A stretch of DNA of 64,000 nt, taken from positions 124,001-188,000 of the forward strand of contig NZ_JAUEMJ010000007.1 of assembly GCF_030403505.1 (NCBI RefSeq), given 5' to 3'. Position numbers and translations under genes: made by a program. Position 1 is the first letter of the stretch; the number at the start of each line of letters is the position of its first letter. The notes beneath the pieces are model-generated. The model saw nothing but the letters and a program-made list of their open reading frames with translations, ran no database searches and was not told the origin of the DNA. The stretch comes from Glycomyces tritici. Its GTDB lineage: Bacteria; Actinomycetota; Actinomycetes; Mycobacteriales; Micromonosporaceae. Shown in pieces: positions 51,947 to 63,704 of this stretch.

Positions 51947-52044
51947 GGCGCTCACCCTACTGCCCCAACGCGTTCACGCACCGCCTCGATGCCGGCGCGA
52001 AGTGGCGACGGGCGTTGTCGGTGGTGACCGCTACCCTCACTGGC

Positions 52045-52407
52045 ATGTCCGAACCACTCGAATTCTCACGCTTCCCCAACGTCACGTTCGTGGACGGCGA
52101 GACCAGCGACTCGGTGATCTACAGCCCCAACGGCCCCGCCGACGCCCACCTGCGGGAGGTGTTCGCCGCCCACGGGCTCGAGGGCTCCGGCTACGACTGG
52201 CAGTCGGCCGTGCACGCCGCGCTGCTCGAGCGCACTTCGCTCCTGGAGCGCTTCTCGTTCGACTGCGAGGCGGGCATGTTCTGCGCCTACGGCACCGACC
52301 GCGAGGCGCTCGGCGAGGTCGCGACGACCCTGGAGGCGCTGCTCGAGCGCCCGGTGCAACTGGTCGAGGCGCTGGCCATCGCCGCCGAGCACGACCTCTT
52401 CGACTAG
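52045..52407 (+). CDS. Imm51-like immunity protein
   Basis: Small cytoplasmic protein, 120 residues, resembling the Imm51 family of polymorphic-toxin immunity proteins: VIYSPNGPADAHLREVFAAHGLEGSGYDWQSAVHAALLE and FDCEAGMFCAYGTDREALGEVATTLEALL. No toxin gene is nearby, so it may be an orphan antidote or a re-used family member. ATG 52045 has no clear ribosome-binding site. Confidence 0.65.
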   Translation: MSEPLEFSRFPNVTFVDGETSDSVIYSPNGPADAHLREVFAAHGLEGSGYDWQSAVHAALLERTSLLERFSFDCEAGMFCAYGTDREALGEVATTLEALLERPVQLVEALAIAAEHDLFD

Positions 52408-52417
52408 GGGTGCACCG

Positions 52418-52447
52418 GCGAGCGGGCGTGCCGGACGCCCCGCTCGC
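52418..52447. terminator. Terminator between convergent genes
   Basis: GCGAGCGGGCGT (52418-52429) pairs with ACGCCCCGCTCGC (52435-52447), one bulged base, between the Imm51-like stop and the aldo/keto reductase stop. Confidence 0.6.
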
Positions 52448-52455
52448 GGGTGTCC

Positions 52456-53433
52456 CTACCAGGCGTAGGCCTCGGGCGCCGCGCCTCCGGGGCCGGGGAA
52501 GAGCTCGTCCAGGGTCTTGAGCTCGGTGTCGCTCAGTTCGACTTCGAGGGCCGCGACGGCGTCCTCGAGTTGCGAGAGCGTGCGTGGGCCGATGATCGGG
52601 CCGGTCACGCCCGGCTGGTGCAGGATCCAGGCCAGGCCGAGGATCGCCGGGGCGATGCCCTTCGACGCGGCGAGGGCCTCGTACTGCTCGAGCTCCGCAC
52701 GGTGCTTCTCGATCGCGTCGGCCATGTGCGGGCTCGCCCGGCGGCCGGATTCGGCGGCTTTGCCGAGGACCCCGCCGAGGAGTCCGCCCGCGAGCGGCGA
52801 CCACGGGATGACCCCGAGCCCGTAGTGCTGGGCCGCCGGGATCACCTCGAGTTCGATGTGGCGGTTGACGAGGCTGTAGATCGACTGCTCCGAGACCAGG
52901 CCGAGCCCGCCGCGCTTCGCCGCCTGCTCGTTGGCGCGCGCGATCGTCCAGCCCGCGAAGTTCGAGGAGCCGGTGTAGACGACCTTGCCCTGGGCCACGA
53001 GGACGTCCACGGCCTGCCAGATCTCCTCCCACTGGACCGTCCGGTCGACGTGGTGGAACTGGTACAGGTCGATCCGGTCGGTCTGGAGGCGCCGCAGCGA
53101 CGCCTCGATCTGGGCGCGGATGTGGTACGCCGAGAGCCCGCGGGCGTTCGGGTCGTCCTGCTGCATCTCCCCGTAGACCTTGGTGGCCAGCACGATCCGG
53201 TCGCGGGCTTCGGGCCGGGAGGCGAGCCAGCGGCCGATGATCTCCTCGGTCCAGCCCTGGTTCGGCTTGTGCCCGTAGACGTTGGCGGTGTCGAAGAAGT
53301 TGACGCCGAGCTCGAGCGCCCGGTCCATGATCCGGTGCGCCTCGTCCTCGTCGGTGGCGGGACCGAAGTTCATGGTGCCGAGGACGATCCTCGAGACCTT
53401 GACGCCGGCGCGGCCCAGCTGGGTGTACTCCAT
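52456..53433 (-). CDS. Aldo/keto reductase
   Basis: Cytoplasmic NADPH-dependent oxidoreductase, 325 residues with a TIM barrel. Catalytic tetrad: Asp48 and Tyr53 (FFDTANVYG), Lys85 (ATKVYGE), His127 (LYQFHHVD). The cofactor-binding GPIIGPRTLSQLEDAVAAL is near residue 280. Resembles the YajO/AKR12-14-like bacterial group. GGAGG precedes ATG 53433. Substrate unknown; carbonyl detoxification is typical. Confidence 0.93.
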   Translation of the reverse strand: MEYTQLGRAGVKVSRIVLGTMNFGPATDEDEAHRIMDRALELGVNFFDTANVYGHKPNQGWTEEIIGRWLASRPEARDRIVLATKVYGEMQQDDPNARGLSAYHIRAQIEASLRRLQTDRIDLYQFHHVDRTVQWEEIWQAVDVLVAQGKVVYTGSSNFAGWTIARANEQAAKRGGLGLVSEQSIYSLVNRHIELEVIPAAQHYGLGVIPWSPLAGGLLGGVLGKAAESGRRASPHMADAIEKHRAELEQYEALAASKGIAPAILGLAWILHQPGVTGPIIGPRTLSQLEDAVAALEVELSDTELKTLDELFPGPGGAAPEAYAW

Positions 53434-53616
53434 GGTTCCTCCAGGCGGTTCGGGGGTCCTTCATCCTAACGCCGCTCTGAAAGCCCTTTCCGAGGGCGGC
53501 TCGCGAAGCTCGGACGCCCTTTGCCGTCCCAGGCGCCGGAGCAAAGGCCCCGCCGGGGGAGTGCGCCGTTCCCGTTCCGGACGCGAGGCCTGCGGGGGAG
53601 CGTAGGATGCTCGACC

Positions 53617-54258
53617 ATGGCTGGATCGTCTGAACACCTCAGTGCCACAACGGAAGCCTATGACCGGGTCGCCGTCGCGTACGCCGAGATCGTGCGGGAC
53701 GAGTTCGCCGGGCTGCCCCTCGACCGGGCCGTGCTGGCCGCGTTCGCCGAGTACGTCCAGACGGGCGGCCCGGGGCTCGTGGCCGAGTTGGGTTGCGGCC
53801 CAGGGCGGGTGACCGCCCACCTGCGCGATCTGGGACTGGAGGCATTCGGCGTCGACCTGTCGCCGGTGATGATCGACCTCGCCCGGAAGGCCCACCCCGA
53901 CCTGCGGTTCGAGGTGGGTTCCATGGACGCGCTGGACCTGGCCGAAGGCGCGCTGCGCGGCATCGTGTCCTGGTACTCGGTGATCCACGCCCCGGCGCAG
54001 GACGTGGCGTCGTACTTCGCCGAGTTCCGCCGAGTGCTGGCGCCGGAAGGGTGCCTGCTGGTCGCGTTCTTCGAGTCGGAGGGCGATCCGCTCACGAGGT
54101 ACGACACCAGCGTGGTGCCGGCCTACCGGTGGCCGATCGACGAGCTCGCTGGGCTCGCCGCCGAGGCCGGGTTCGTCGAGATCGGCCGGATGCTGCGGGA
54201 GCCGCGGGCCGGAGAACGGTACCGCCGCGGCCATCTGCTGATGCGCCGAAGCGCTTGA
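53617..54258 (+). CDS. Class I SAM-dependent methyltransferase
   Basis: Cytoplasmic methyltransferase, 213 residues. SAM site VAELGCGPGRVTAHLRDLGLEAFGVDLS (about 48-75), motif II WYSVIHAPAQDVASYFAEFRRVLAPEGCLLVAFF. Resembles the UbiE/methylase group; YDRVAVAYAEIVRDEF at the N-terminus is typical. TAGGAT lies 8 bases before ATG 53617 and could be a -10 of a leaderless transcript or a weak ribosome-binding site. Substrate unknown. Confidence 0.9.
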   Translation: MAGSSEHLSATTEAYDRVAVAYAEIVRDEFAGLPLDRAVLAAFAEYVQTGGPGLVAELGCGPGRVTAHLRDLGLEAFGVDLSPVMIDLARKAHPDLRFEVGSMDALDLAEGALRGIVSWYSVIHAPAQDVASYFAEFRRVLAPEGCLLVAFFESEGDPLTRYDTSVVPAYRWPIDELAGLAAEAGFVEIGRMLREPRAGERYRRGHLLMRRSA

Positions 54259-54373
54259 GGCCCTGCGATGATCGGGACACGAACAGAAACCGATATCTGC
54301 CAGGCGGCATGCCGCTACGAGGTCCCATCGCCGAGACTCCGCGGCTAATGCCCGAATAATTCAGGGTCACATA

Positions 54374-54403
54374 TTGAAATGTGTGAGTGTCATGAGATAC
54401 CGT
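54374..54403 (+). promoter_or_regulatory. Probable promoter of alginate-lyase-family gene
   Basis: -35 TTGAAA (54374-54379), 18-base spacer, -10 TACCGT (54398-54403), 90 bases before the start codon. An imperfect inverted repeat TCACA...TGTGTGA overlaps the -35. Confidence 0.45.
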
Positions 54404-54492
54404 TCTCTACGGCGGCGCGTCCTCGCGGCGACCGCCCACGGACAGCGGTGGCGCTCCCCGGCGTCGATCACCGCATGGCGCAAGGGAGCACC

Positions 54493-55725
54493 ATGCCCAA
54501 CGAACACTCGACCGAACCCCGCCGCACCCCGAGCCTCGGGCGGCGGCACCTCCTCCGCGGGGCGATCGTCGCGGGCGGCCTCGTCGCCGCCGGAGCCGGC
54601 GGCCTCGGCATCGCCCAGGCCCAGACCTACTCGCACCCCGGTCTGCTGCACCAGAACGACGACCTCGAACGGATGCGCCTCGCCGTCCGGGGCAACCGGC
54701 AGCCGCTGATCGCCGGCTGGAACAAGCTGATCGCCAACTCCCACTCCTTCCCGACCTGGCAGCCCCGGGCGGTCGAGCGGATCATCCGCGGCGACAACGG
54801 CACCGACCGCGAGAACTACCCGCTGCTCATGAACGACATGCACGCGGCCTACCAGAACGGGCTGCGCTGGAGGATCACCGGCGACACCGCCCACCGCGAC
54901 TGCGCGGTGCGGATCCTCAACGCCTGGTCGGGAACGCTCAAGGAGATCGGCGGCTGGACCGATGCCTCCCTGGCGGCCGGCATCTACGGCTACCAGGCCG
55001 CCAACGCCGCCGAGCTCGTTCGCGACGCCCCCGGCTTCGACCGGGGCCGGTTCAAGAACATGCTCGCCAACGTGTTCTACCCGATGAACAATGACTTCCT
55101 CGTCCGCCGCCACGGCACCTGCGACAGCCACTACTGGGCGAACTGGGACCTGTGCAACATGGCCGCGATCCTGGCCATCGGCATCTTCAACGACGACAAG
55201 GCCAAGGTCGACCAAGCGATCGAGTACTTCTGGAACGGCAAGGGGAACGGTTCGATCCAGCACGTGGTCCCGCACGTCCACGGCGACCTCGCCCAGTGGC
55301 AGGAGTCCGGCCGCGACCAGGCCCACACGGTCATGGGCATCGGACTGATGGCCGAGTTCATGGAGATGGCCTGGAACCAGGGCATCGACCTCTACTCCGC
55401 CCGCGACAGCGTCTTCGCCAAGGCCGCCGAGTACGTCGCCCGGTACAACAACGGCCACGACGTGCCCTTCACCAAGTACGTCTGGTACAACGGCCACAAC
55501 TGCACCTACAACGAGCACACCGTGATCAGCTCCTGGCCGCGAGGCCACGTGAGGCCGGCGTGGGAACTCCTGTACTCCCACTACAACGGCCGGAAGGGCC
55601 GCGCCATGCCCAACGTGCTGGAGATGATCCGCAAGATCCGGCCCGAAGGCGGCGGGGGCGACTACGGCACCGGTTCCGGCGGCTTCGACTCGCTCGGATT
55701 CGGCACTCTCGCCTACGTGAAGTGA
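54493..55725 (+). CDS. Tat-exported alginate-lyase-family polysaccharide lyase
   Basis: Secreted enzyme, 410 residues. Tat signal GRRHLLRGAIVAGGLVAAGAG (about 16-36). The mature part is an alpha/alpha-toroid of the alginate lyase (PF05426) type: AYQNGLRWRITGDTAHRDCAVRILNAWSGTL, CDSHYWANWDLCNMAAILAIGIFNDD, ESGRDQAHTVMGIGLMAEF and NGHNCTYNEHTVISSW with candidate catalytic His and Tyr residues. The family includes alginate lyases (PL5) and glucuronan lyases (PL38), so a uronate polymer is the likely substrate. AAGGGAG precedes ATG 54493. Confidence 0.87.
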   Translation: MPNEHSTEPRRTPSLGRRHLLRGAIVAGGLVAAGAGGLGIAQAQTYSHPGLLHQNDDLERMRLAVRGNRQPLIAGWNKLIANSHSFPTWQPRAVERIIRGDNGTDRENYPLLMNDMHAAYQNGLRWRITGDTAHRDCAVRILNAWSGTLKEIGGWTDASLAAGIYGYQAANAAELVRDAPGFDRGRFKNMLANVFYPMNNDFLVRRHGTCDSHYWANWDLCNMAAILAIGIFNDDKAKVDQAIEYFWNGKGNGSIQHVVPHVHGDLAQWQESGRDQAHTVMGIGLMAEFMEMAWNQGIDLYSARDSVFAKAAEYVARYNNGHDVPFTKYVWYNGHNCTYNEHTVISSWPRGHVRPAWELLYSHYNGRKGRAMPNVLEMIRKIRPEGGGGDYGTGSGGFDSLGFGTLAYVK

Positions 55726-55731
55726 CCCGGG

Positions 55732-55765
55732 CGCGGCCGGGCCGTCGAGCGACGGCCCGGCCGCG
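55732..55765. terminator. Bidirectional terminator
   Basis: A 16-bp perfect stem (55732-55747 with 55750-55765) starting 7 bases after the lyase stop and before the convergent reductase stop. Confidence 0.85.
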
Positions 55766-55781
55766 ACCACGGTCGCGCGGC

Positions 55782-56633
55782 TCAGGCGGCCAGGTGGCGC
55801 CACGATTCCGGCTCGCTGCGCAGGAACTCCTCGAGCCCCCAGGGGCGCCGACCGGTGACGTGCTCGATGCTGTGACTGGTCACCGAGGTCTCGCCGGTCG
55901 CGAGGGCCTGGTACGACCCCGCCCACCCGGCGATCTGCCAGTCCTCGGCCCCGGCCCGGGAGGCGCGGGCCTCCTCGTCGGTCTCGGGGACGTAGGCGAT
56001 CTCGCGGCCGGTCACCGCGCTGAGGATCCGCGCGGACTCGTGCAGATCGAGCGGCTCCGGCCCGGAGACGTCGTACACGCGGTCGGCGTGGGCGGGATCC
56101 AGCAGCGCCTCCACCGCGAGCCGGGCCACGTCATGGCGGGCCACCCAGGCGACCCTGCCCTGCCCCGCCGGACCGCGGATCACGCCGTCCTGGACGAACA
56201 GCGGCAGCATGTCGGCGTACAGCGAGTTCCGCAGGGCGGTGAGCCGCAGCCCGGACTCGGCGATGAGCCGCTCGGTCAGCGAATGCTCGCGCGCGAACGT
56301 GAACGTCGCCTGCGGGGACGCGCCCATGAACGAGGTGTAGACGACCCGCTCGACCCCGGCCGCCACGGCGGCGCGCACCGCGCTGCGGTGCTCGGGCATC
56401 CGGTCCCGGCTCTCATGCGCGGAGACCATGAACAGGGTCTGGACGCCGCTGAGTGCGGCGCGCAGCGCAGGTTCGTCCTCAAAGGATGCGACCTTGACCT
56501 CCGCGCCGTCCAGTTCGGGCGCGCGCGAGGGATCGCGCACGACCAGTCGCTGCCGCACCCCGCGTTCGGCGAGCATCCGCGCGACCCGCGATCCCAGTTG
56601 TCCTGTGGCACCGGTGACGGCGATGGTTTCCAT
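55782..56633 (-). CDS. NmrA-like NAD(P)-binding protein
   Basis: Cytoplasmic atypical short-chain dehydrogenase/NmrA-family protein, 283 residues. TIAVTGATGQLGSRVARMLAERG is the dinucleotide site (residues 3-25); VRDPSRAPELDGAEVKVASFEDEPALRAALSGVQTLFMVS is typical of quinone-reductase (QorB/azoreductase-like) members. The Tyr-x3-Lys motif is absent, as in NmrA relatives. I chose ATG 56633 because GAGG/AAAGG is upstream. Role unknown. Confidence 0.9.
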   Translation of the reverse strand: METIAVTGATGQLGSRVARMLAERGVRQRLVVRDPSRAPELDGAEVKVASFEDEPALRAALSGVQTLFMVSAHESRDRMPEHRSAVRAAVAAGVERVVYTSFMGASPQATFTFAREHSLTERLIAESGLRLTALRNSLYADMLPLFVQDGVIRGPAGQGRVAWVARHDVARLAVEALLDPAHADRVYDVSGPEPLDLHESARILSAVTGREIAYVPETDEEARASRAGAEDWQIAGWAGSYQALATGETSVTSHSIEHVTGRRPWGLEEFLRSEPESWRHLAA

Positions 56634-56794
56634 GCGCTGGCCCCTTTCCTCTGCGTTCACGACCGTCCGCCAGTATCCCTGCTGCGCAAGAGGCTCCGGT
56701 AAAGGATCCGTCGGCGCCTGCGACGCCACGGCGTGACCGACGCCGGCCGCAGGTGCGCCTGCCCGACCGTCGTCGGCGGGTCGTCCGGCCCGGG

Positions 56795-57211
56795 CTAGCG
56801 GTCGGTCCAGCGGCGGATCGCGTCGAGGGCGTTCTGCGGGCTGGTGTTGAAGCTCAGCCGGATGTCCGGCTGCACATCGATGAGCACGTTCACGATCCGC
56901 TCGAGCAGGACGGTGTTGTCCGGGAGGAGGCGCACGCCGCCGCCGATGAGCGCGATGCCGAAGACGTCCTCCGCGAACCGCTTGCGCAGCTGGGCCTCGG
57001 CCTCGTCGGGGTCCTTGCTGATGCCGAAGAACTCGCCGACCACGCCATGGGCCTCGACCGCCGCCCAGCCGCGCTCGATCTGCGCGGCCAGCTCCTCCAC
57101 CGTCAAGTCCAACGGCGCCAGCTCTTCAGCGCTGAACGACTCGGCGCGGATGCCGACGAACAGGACCCGGTCGTTGAGCGGGGCCTTCACCTGCGAGTGC
57201 TTGTGGGACAT
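56795..57211 (-). CDS. Conserved hypothetical protein
   Basis: Cytoplasmic protein, 138 residues, that I do not recognise with confidence. VLFVGIRAESFSAEELAPLDLTVEELAAQIERGWAAVEAHGVVGEFFGI is followed by FGIALIGGGVRLLPDNTVLLERIVNVLID and SFNTSPQNALDAIRRW, suggesting an alpha/beta fold. It resembles small actinobacterial proteins often found alone. GGAGG precedes ATG 57211 at good spacing. No signal peptide. Confidence 0.75.
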   Translation of the reverse strand: MSHKHSQVKAPLNDRVLFVGIRAESFSAEELAPLDLTVEELAAQIERGWAAVEAHGVVGEFFGISKDPDEAEAQLRKRFAEDVFGIALIGGGVRLLPDNTVLLERIVNVLIDVQPDIRLSFNTSPQNALDAIRRWTDR

Positions 57212-57383
57212 GGCTTCCTCCAGAAGCGGTGATGGTCTTCGGCTTTCGGGTGCGAACGGGGGACCGGGAGGGATCGTCCTCCGGCCGGGCGCGGCCGGCT
57301 CGCGCACAGGCGATGCCGCGGTCAGCCAAGTATTCGCGTCCCTGACCCCCGACTCGCCGCCGGGAGCGGGTTCCGCTCCACGG

Positions 57384-57415
57384 CAAGGGCCCCGAGCAGA
57401 CGCCCGGGGCCCTTG
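57384..57415 (-). terminator. Terminator after GH62-CBM13 gene
   Basis: CAAGGGCCCCG (57384-57394) pairs perfectly with CGGGGCCCTTG (57405-57415), 10-base loop, 13 bases past the GH62 stop on the minus strand. Confidence 0.75.
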
Positions 57416-57428
57416 GACTGCATCGGTT

Positions 57429-60660
<3,232 letters not shown>

Positions 60661-60673
60661 GCCATACCCACAC

Positions 60674-60717
60674 GGATCGCCGCCCGGGACACGGCAGTGC
60701 CGCCCGGGCGGCGATCC
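60674..60717. terminator. Bidirectional terminator between GH10 and LacI genes
   Basis: GGATCGCCGCCCGGG (60674-60688) pairs perfectly with CCCGGGCGGCGATCC (60703-60717), 14-base loop, between convergent stops. Confidence 0.82.
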
Positions 60718-60724
60718 CCTGTGG

Positions 60725-61768
60725 TCAGTCCTTCGGGGCCGGTCCCGTCGAGTCGCGGACCGTGAGGCCCGTCGCCAGCTGCAGGTGGCGGGACGCGGGC
60801 CGGGAGCCCTTCGCCATCGCCAGGACGGTGTCCACGGCCATGCGGCCCATGCCCGTGAGCGGCTGGTGCACCGAGGTGAGGCCGGGCGCGGTCCACTCGG
60901 CCTGCGGGGTGTCGTCGCATCCGGTGACCGACAGCCGGCCCGGGACCTCGACGCCCAGTTCCTTCGCCGCGGCGAGGACGCCGATCGCGATCTCGTCGTT
61001 CCCCGAGACGACGGCGGTCGGAGGCTCCTCGAGTGCCAGGAGTTCGCGGCCGTGCCTGAATCCCGCCTCGACCGTGAACGCGTCGTGGCGGATCAGCACC
61101 TGCTCGGGTTCGAGCTCGGCCGCGTCGAGGGCGGCCCGGTACCCGTGGAAGCGCTCGGCCGAGGGGGCCGAGTTCAGCGGGCCGCCGATCCAGGCGATCC
61201 TGCGGTGGCCGAAGCGGATGAGGTGGTCGGCCGCGGAGCGCGCGCCGGCCCAGTTGGTGGCGCCGATGGTGACGACGCGGGAGTCCGCCATGCCGATCGG
61301 GTCGATCATCACGACCGGCAGCCCGGCGTCGTCCGCGGCGGCGAGCACCGCGCCGGGCGAGGCGACCGCGAGTTCGATCATGCCGATGGCGCCTGACGCC
61401 TGCTGCTGGGCGATCCACTCGCGAGCGGCCTGGGCGCTCGCCCCGGCCGAGGGGTACGGCGGCAGCCTCAGGAGCAGATCGGTCGACGCCTCGGTGGCGG
61501 CGGTGAGGATCTCCTGCAGCACGGTGCCCGCGTAAGGCGAGGCGACGAAGTCGAGCACGACCACGAGCGCCGGTTTCCGCGGCCGGTCGTGCCGCAGGGT
61601 CGTCGGCTGGTAGCCGAGCTCGGCGACCACCTCCATGACATGCTCGCGCGTGCTCGCCGACACGTCGCTGCGTCTATTGAGGACTTTCGAGACGGTCGCC
61701 GGCGAGACTCCGGCCCGCAGGGCGACGTCCGCGAGGGTGATCTTCTCGGTTCGGGGCTGCCGGCTCAC
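60725..61768 (-). CDS. LacI family regulator of xylan/xyloside genes
   Basis: Cytoplasmic repressor, 347 residues, GTG start at 61768 with AAAGGA 6 bases upstream. HTH KITLADVALRAGVSPATVSKVLNRRS, then the hinge and effector domain with SGNDEIAIGVLAAAKELGVEVPGRLSVTGCDD. It is divergent from the GH39 gene; two perfect palindromes of the form TCGAAA-N3-TTTCGA (61787-61801, 61909-61923) lie between them, one at each start. It probably represses itself and GH39, and is the nearest candidate to control GH10/GH62 through the related CGAAACTTTCG sites. Inducer likely a xylo-oligosaccharide (inference). Confidence 0.93.
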   Translation of the reverse strand: MSRQPRTEKITLADVALRAGVSPATVSKVLNRRSDVSASTREHVMEVVAELGYQPTTLRHDRPRKPALVVVLDFVASPYAGTVLQEILTAATEASTDLLLRLPPYPSAGASAQAAREWIAQQQASGAIGMIELAVASPGAVLAAADDAGLPVVMIDPIGMADSRVVTIGATNWAGARSAADHLIRFGHRRIAWIGGPLNSAPSAERFHGYRAALDAAELEPEQVLIRHDAFTVEAGFRHGRELLALEEPPTAVVSGNDEIAIGVLAAAKELGVEVPGRLSVTGCDDTPQAEWTAPGLTSVHQPLTGMGRMAVDTVLAMAKGSRPASRHLQLATGLTVRDSTGPAPKD

Positions 61769-61786
61769 CGGGAATCCTTTCGATGG

Positions 61787-61801
61787 TCGAAAACATTTCG
61801 A
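61787..61801. promoter_or_regulatory. LacI operator TCGAAA-N3-TTTCGA (regulator side)
   Basis: Perfect 6-bp inverted repeat around ACA, 19 bases upstream of the LacI start codon. Confidence 0.68.
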
Positions 61802-61859
61802 TCTTAGCAGTCCTGCCGGCATGCCGCACACTGCGATGAACCGCCAGCTCGGATGCGCA

Positions 61860-61923
61860 TTGACGGGCGTCGCCGTAAAAGGTAGCGTCGTCGGCGACCG
61901 AATACTTTTCGAAATAGTTTCGA
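61860..61923 (+). promoter_or_regulatory. GH39 promoter and operator
   Basis: -35 TTGACG (61860-61865), 17-base spacer, -10 TAGCGT (61883-61888). The operator TCGAAATAGTTTCGA (61909-61923), a perfect 6-bp repeat around TAG, lies about 15 bases past the expected transcription start. Confidence 0.68.
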
Positions 61924-61955
61924 TGAGTGATCTGCGCTCCGAACGAAGTGGCACC

Positions 61956-63587
61956 ATGACAAGCGACCCCACACCCCCCATCTCCATCGACGGCCGGCCG
62001 TGCGACGAGACCGCCCTGCCGCACGTCTGGAGCGAGTGCGTCGGCGCCGGAAGGGCCAACGAGGGCCTCCGCGCGGACTGGCAGCGGCAGTTCGCCGAAG
62101 CCGTCGACACCCTCGGCTTCAAGTACCTCCGCTTCCACGGCGTCTTCCACGACGACATGTTCGTCTACCGCGAGAGCTACGGCGGCGGCTTCGGCCCCGA
62201 CTCCCCTCTGGACGAACCGGCATACACGTTCAGCTACGTGGACAAGGTCTTCGACTTCATCCTCGAGAGCGGCGCCCGTCCCTTCGTGGAACTCGGCTTC
62301 ATGCCCCGCGCGCTCGCGACCCAGACCGAGACGCTGTTCTGGTGGCGCGCGCACTGCAGCCCGCCCAAGGACATGACCCGCTGGGTCGAACTGGTGACCC
62401 GGACCGTGGAGCACTGGATCGACCGGTACGGGATCGACGAGGTCCGCCAGTGGCGGTTCGAGGTGTGGAACGAGCCGAACCTCGTGCCCCACTTCTGGAC
62501 CGGGACGCGGACGCAGTACTTCGAGCTGTACGAGGCGACCGCGGTGGCGATCAAGGAGATCGACCCCGGCCTGCTGGTCGGCGGGCCCTCCACCAGCGTC
62601 TTCGTGCCCGACGACCGGTACAAGGGCGAGACCCAGGACCGCTCCAAGGAGCACGCGACCGCCGCCGCGGACGACGTGGACGCGCTCGAGTGGCGCCCGG
62701 TGTGGATCGAGGAGTTCATGACCTGGTGCGAGCAGCGGCAGGTCCCGATCGACTTCATCTCGACCCACACCTACCCGACCGACTACGCGTTCGACGCGAA
62801 CGGCGTGGGCGTGCCCCTCTCGCGCTACATCGACGCCACCCGCGACGACCTCGCCCTCCTGCGCGGGCTCATCGCCGACAGCGCGTTCCCCGACGCGGAA
62901 GTCCACATCACGGAGTGGTCGACCTCCCCGTCTTCGCGCGACCGCATGCACGACACCGTGTTCGCGGCGGCCTCGATCACCCGCTCGCTCCTGCAGTGCG
63001 CGACGCTCGCCGAGTCGATCTCCTACTGGGCCTTCACCGACGTCTTCGAGGAGGGCGGCGCCGGCATCGGCCCCTTCCACGGCGGCTTCGGCCTGGTCAA
63101 CGAGCACGGCATCCACAAGCCGACCTTCCACGCCTTCACCATGCTCAACCGCCTCGGCGACCGGCTGCTCCTCTCGACACCGCACGGCGTCGTGACCCGC
63201 GACGGCCGCACCTCGGCGGTGTCGGCCGTGTTCTTCAACTACCCCGAAGACATGGGGACGAGGTCGATCGGCTCGGCGAACTCCTACGAGGAGACGCGCC
63301 ACCTCGCCGGGCAGGGGCCGAGCAGGAGGATCCGCCACTCGATCGCCGGGCTCGAACCGGGGACGACGTTCCTCGTCGAGGCCGTCGACTGGGACCACGG
63401 GAACCCCGCCGAGGCCTGGTTCGCGATGGGCAGTCCGGTCAACTTGTCCCGCAACGAGACCCGGCACCTGGCCGCGGTCGCCGACGCGCTCCTGCGGGAC
63501 ACCCTCACCGTCCCCGAGTCCGGCGTCCTCGAGCTCGACGTCGACCTCGCCCCCTGGGCCGTGATGTCCCTGCGGCAGGCGGACTGA
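61956..63587 (+). CDS. GH39 family beta-xylosidase
   Basis: Cytoplasmic exo-glycosidase (no signal peptide), 543 residues: TIM barrel plus C-terminal beta-sandwich. Acid/base Glu173 lies in FEVWNEPNL and nucleophile Glu320 in VHITEWSTSP, both in the GH39 pattern. It would split imported xylo-oligosaccharides to xylose, finishing the work of the secreted GH10 and GH62 enzymes. I chose ATG 61956; ATG 61923 is in frame but lies on the operator edge with no ribosome-binding site. Divergent from the LacI regulator. Confidence 0.92.
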   Translation: MTSDPTPPISIDGRPCDETALPHVWSECVGAGRANEGLRADWQRQFAEAVDTLGFKYLRFHGVFHDDMFVYRESYGGGFGPDSPLDEPAYTFSYVDKVFDFILESGARPFVELGFMPRALATQTETLFWWRAHCSPPKDMTRWVELVTRTVEHWIDRYGIDEVRQWRFEVWNEPNLVPHFWTGTRTQYFELYEATAVAIKEIDPGLLVGGPSTSVFVPDDRYKGETQDRSKEHATAAADDVDALEWRPVWIEEFMTWCEQRQVPIDFISTHTYPTDYAFDANGVGVPLSRYIDATRDDLALLRGLIADSAFPDAEVHITEWSTSPSSRDRMHDTVFAAASITRSLLQCATLAESISYWAFTDVFEEGGAGIGPFHGGFGLVNEHGIHKPTFHAFTMLNRLGDRLLLSTPHGVVTRDGRTSAVSAVFFNYPEDMGTRSIGSANSYEETRHLAGQGPSRRIRHSIAGLEPGTTFLVEAVDWDHGNPAEAWFAMGSPVNLSRNETRHLAAVADALLRDTLTVPESGVLELDVDLAPWAVMSLRQAD

Positions 63588-63669
63588 CCGCTCGGGCGGT
63601 GCGGGCGTGCGCTCGTCCGGCCTGCCGATGAGGCTGGTGCGGAGAGGACGCGGCTTCACAGCGCAGTCG

Positions 63670-63699
63670 CCGCCTCGGCCGCAGACGCGACCGAGGCGG
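63670..63699. terminator. Terminator between convergent genes
   Basis: CCGCCTCGG (63670-63678) pairs with CCGAGGCGG (63691-63699), 12-base loop, between the GH39 stop and the right-edge gene. Confidence 0.6.
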
Positions 63700-63704
63700 G
63701 TCCG

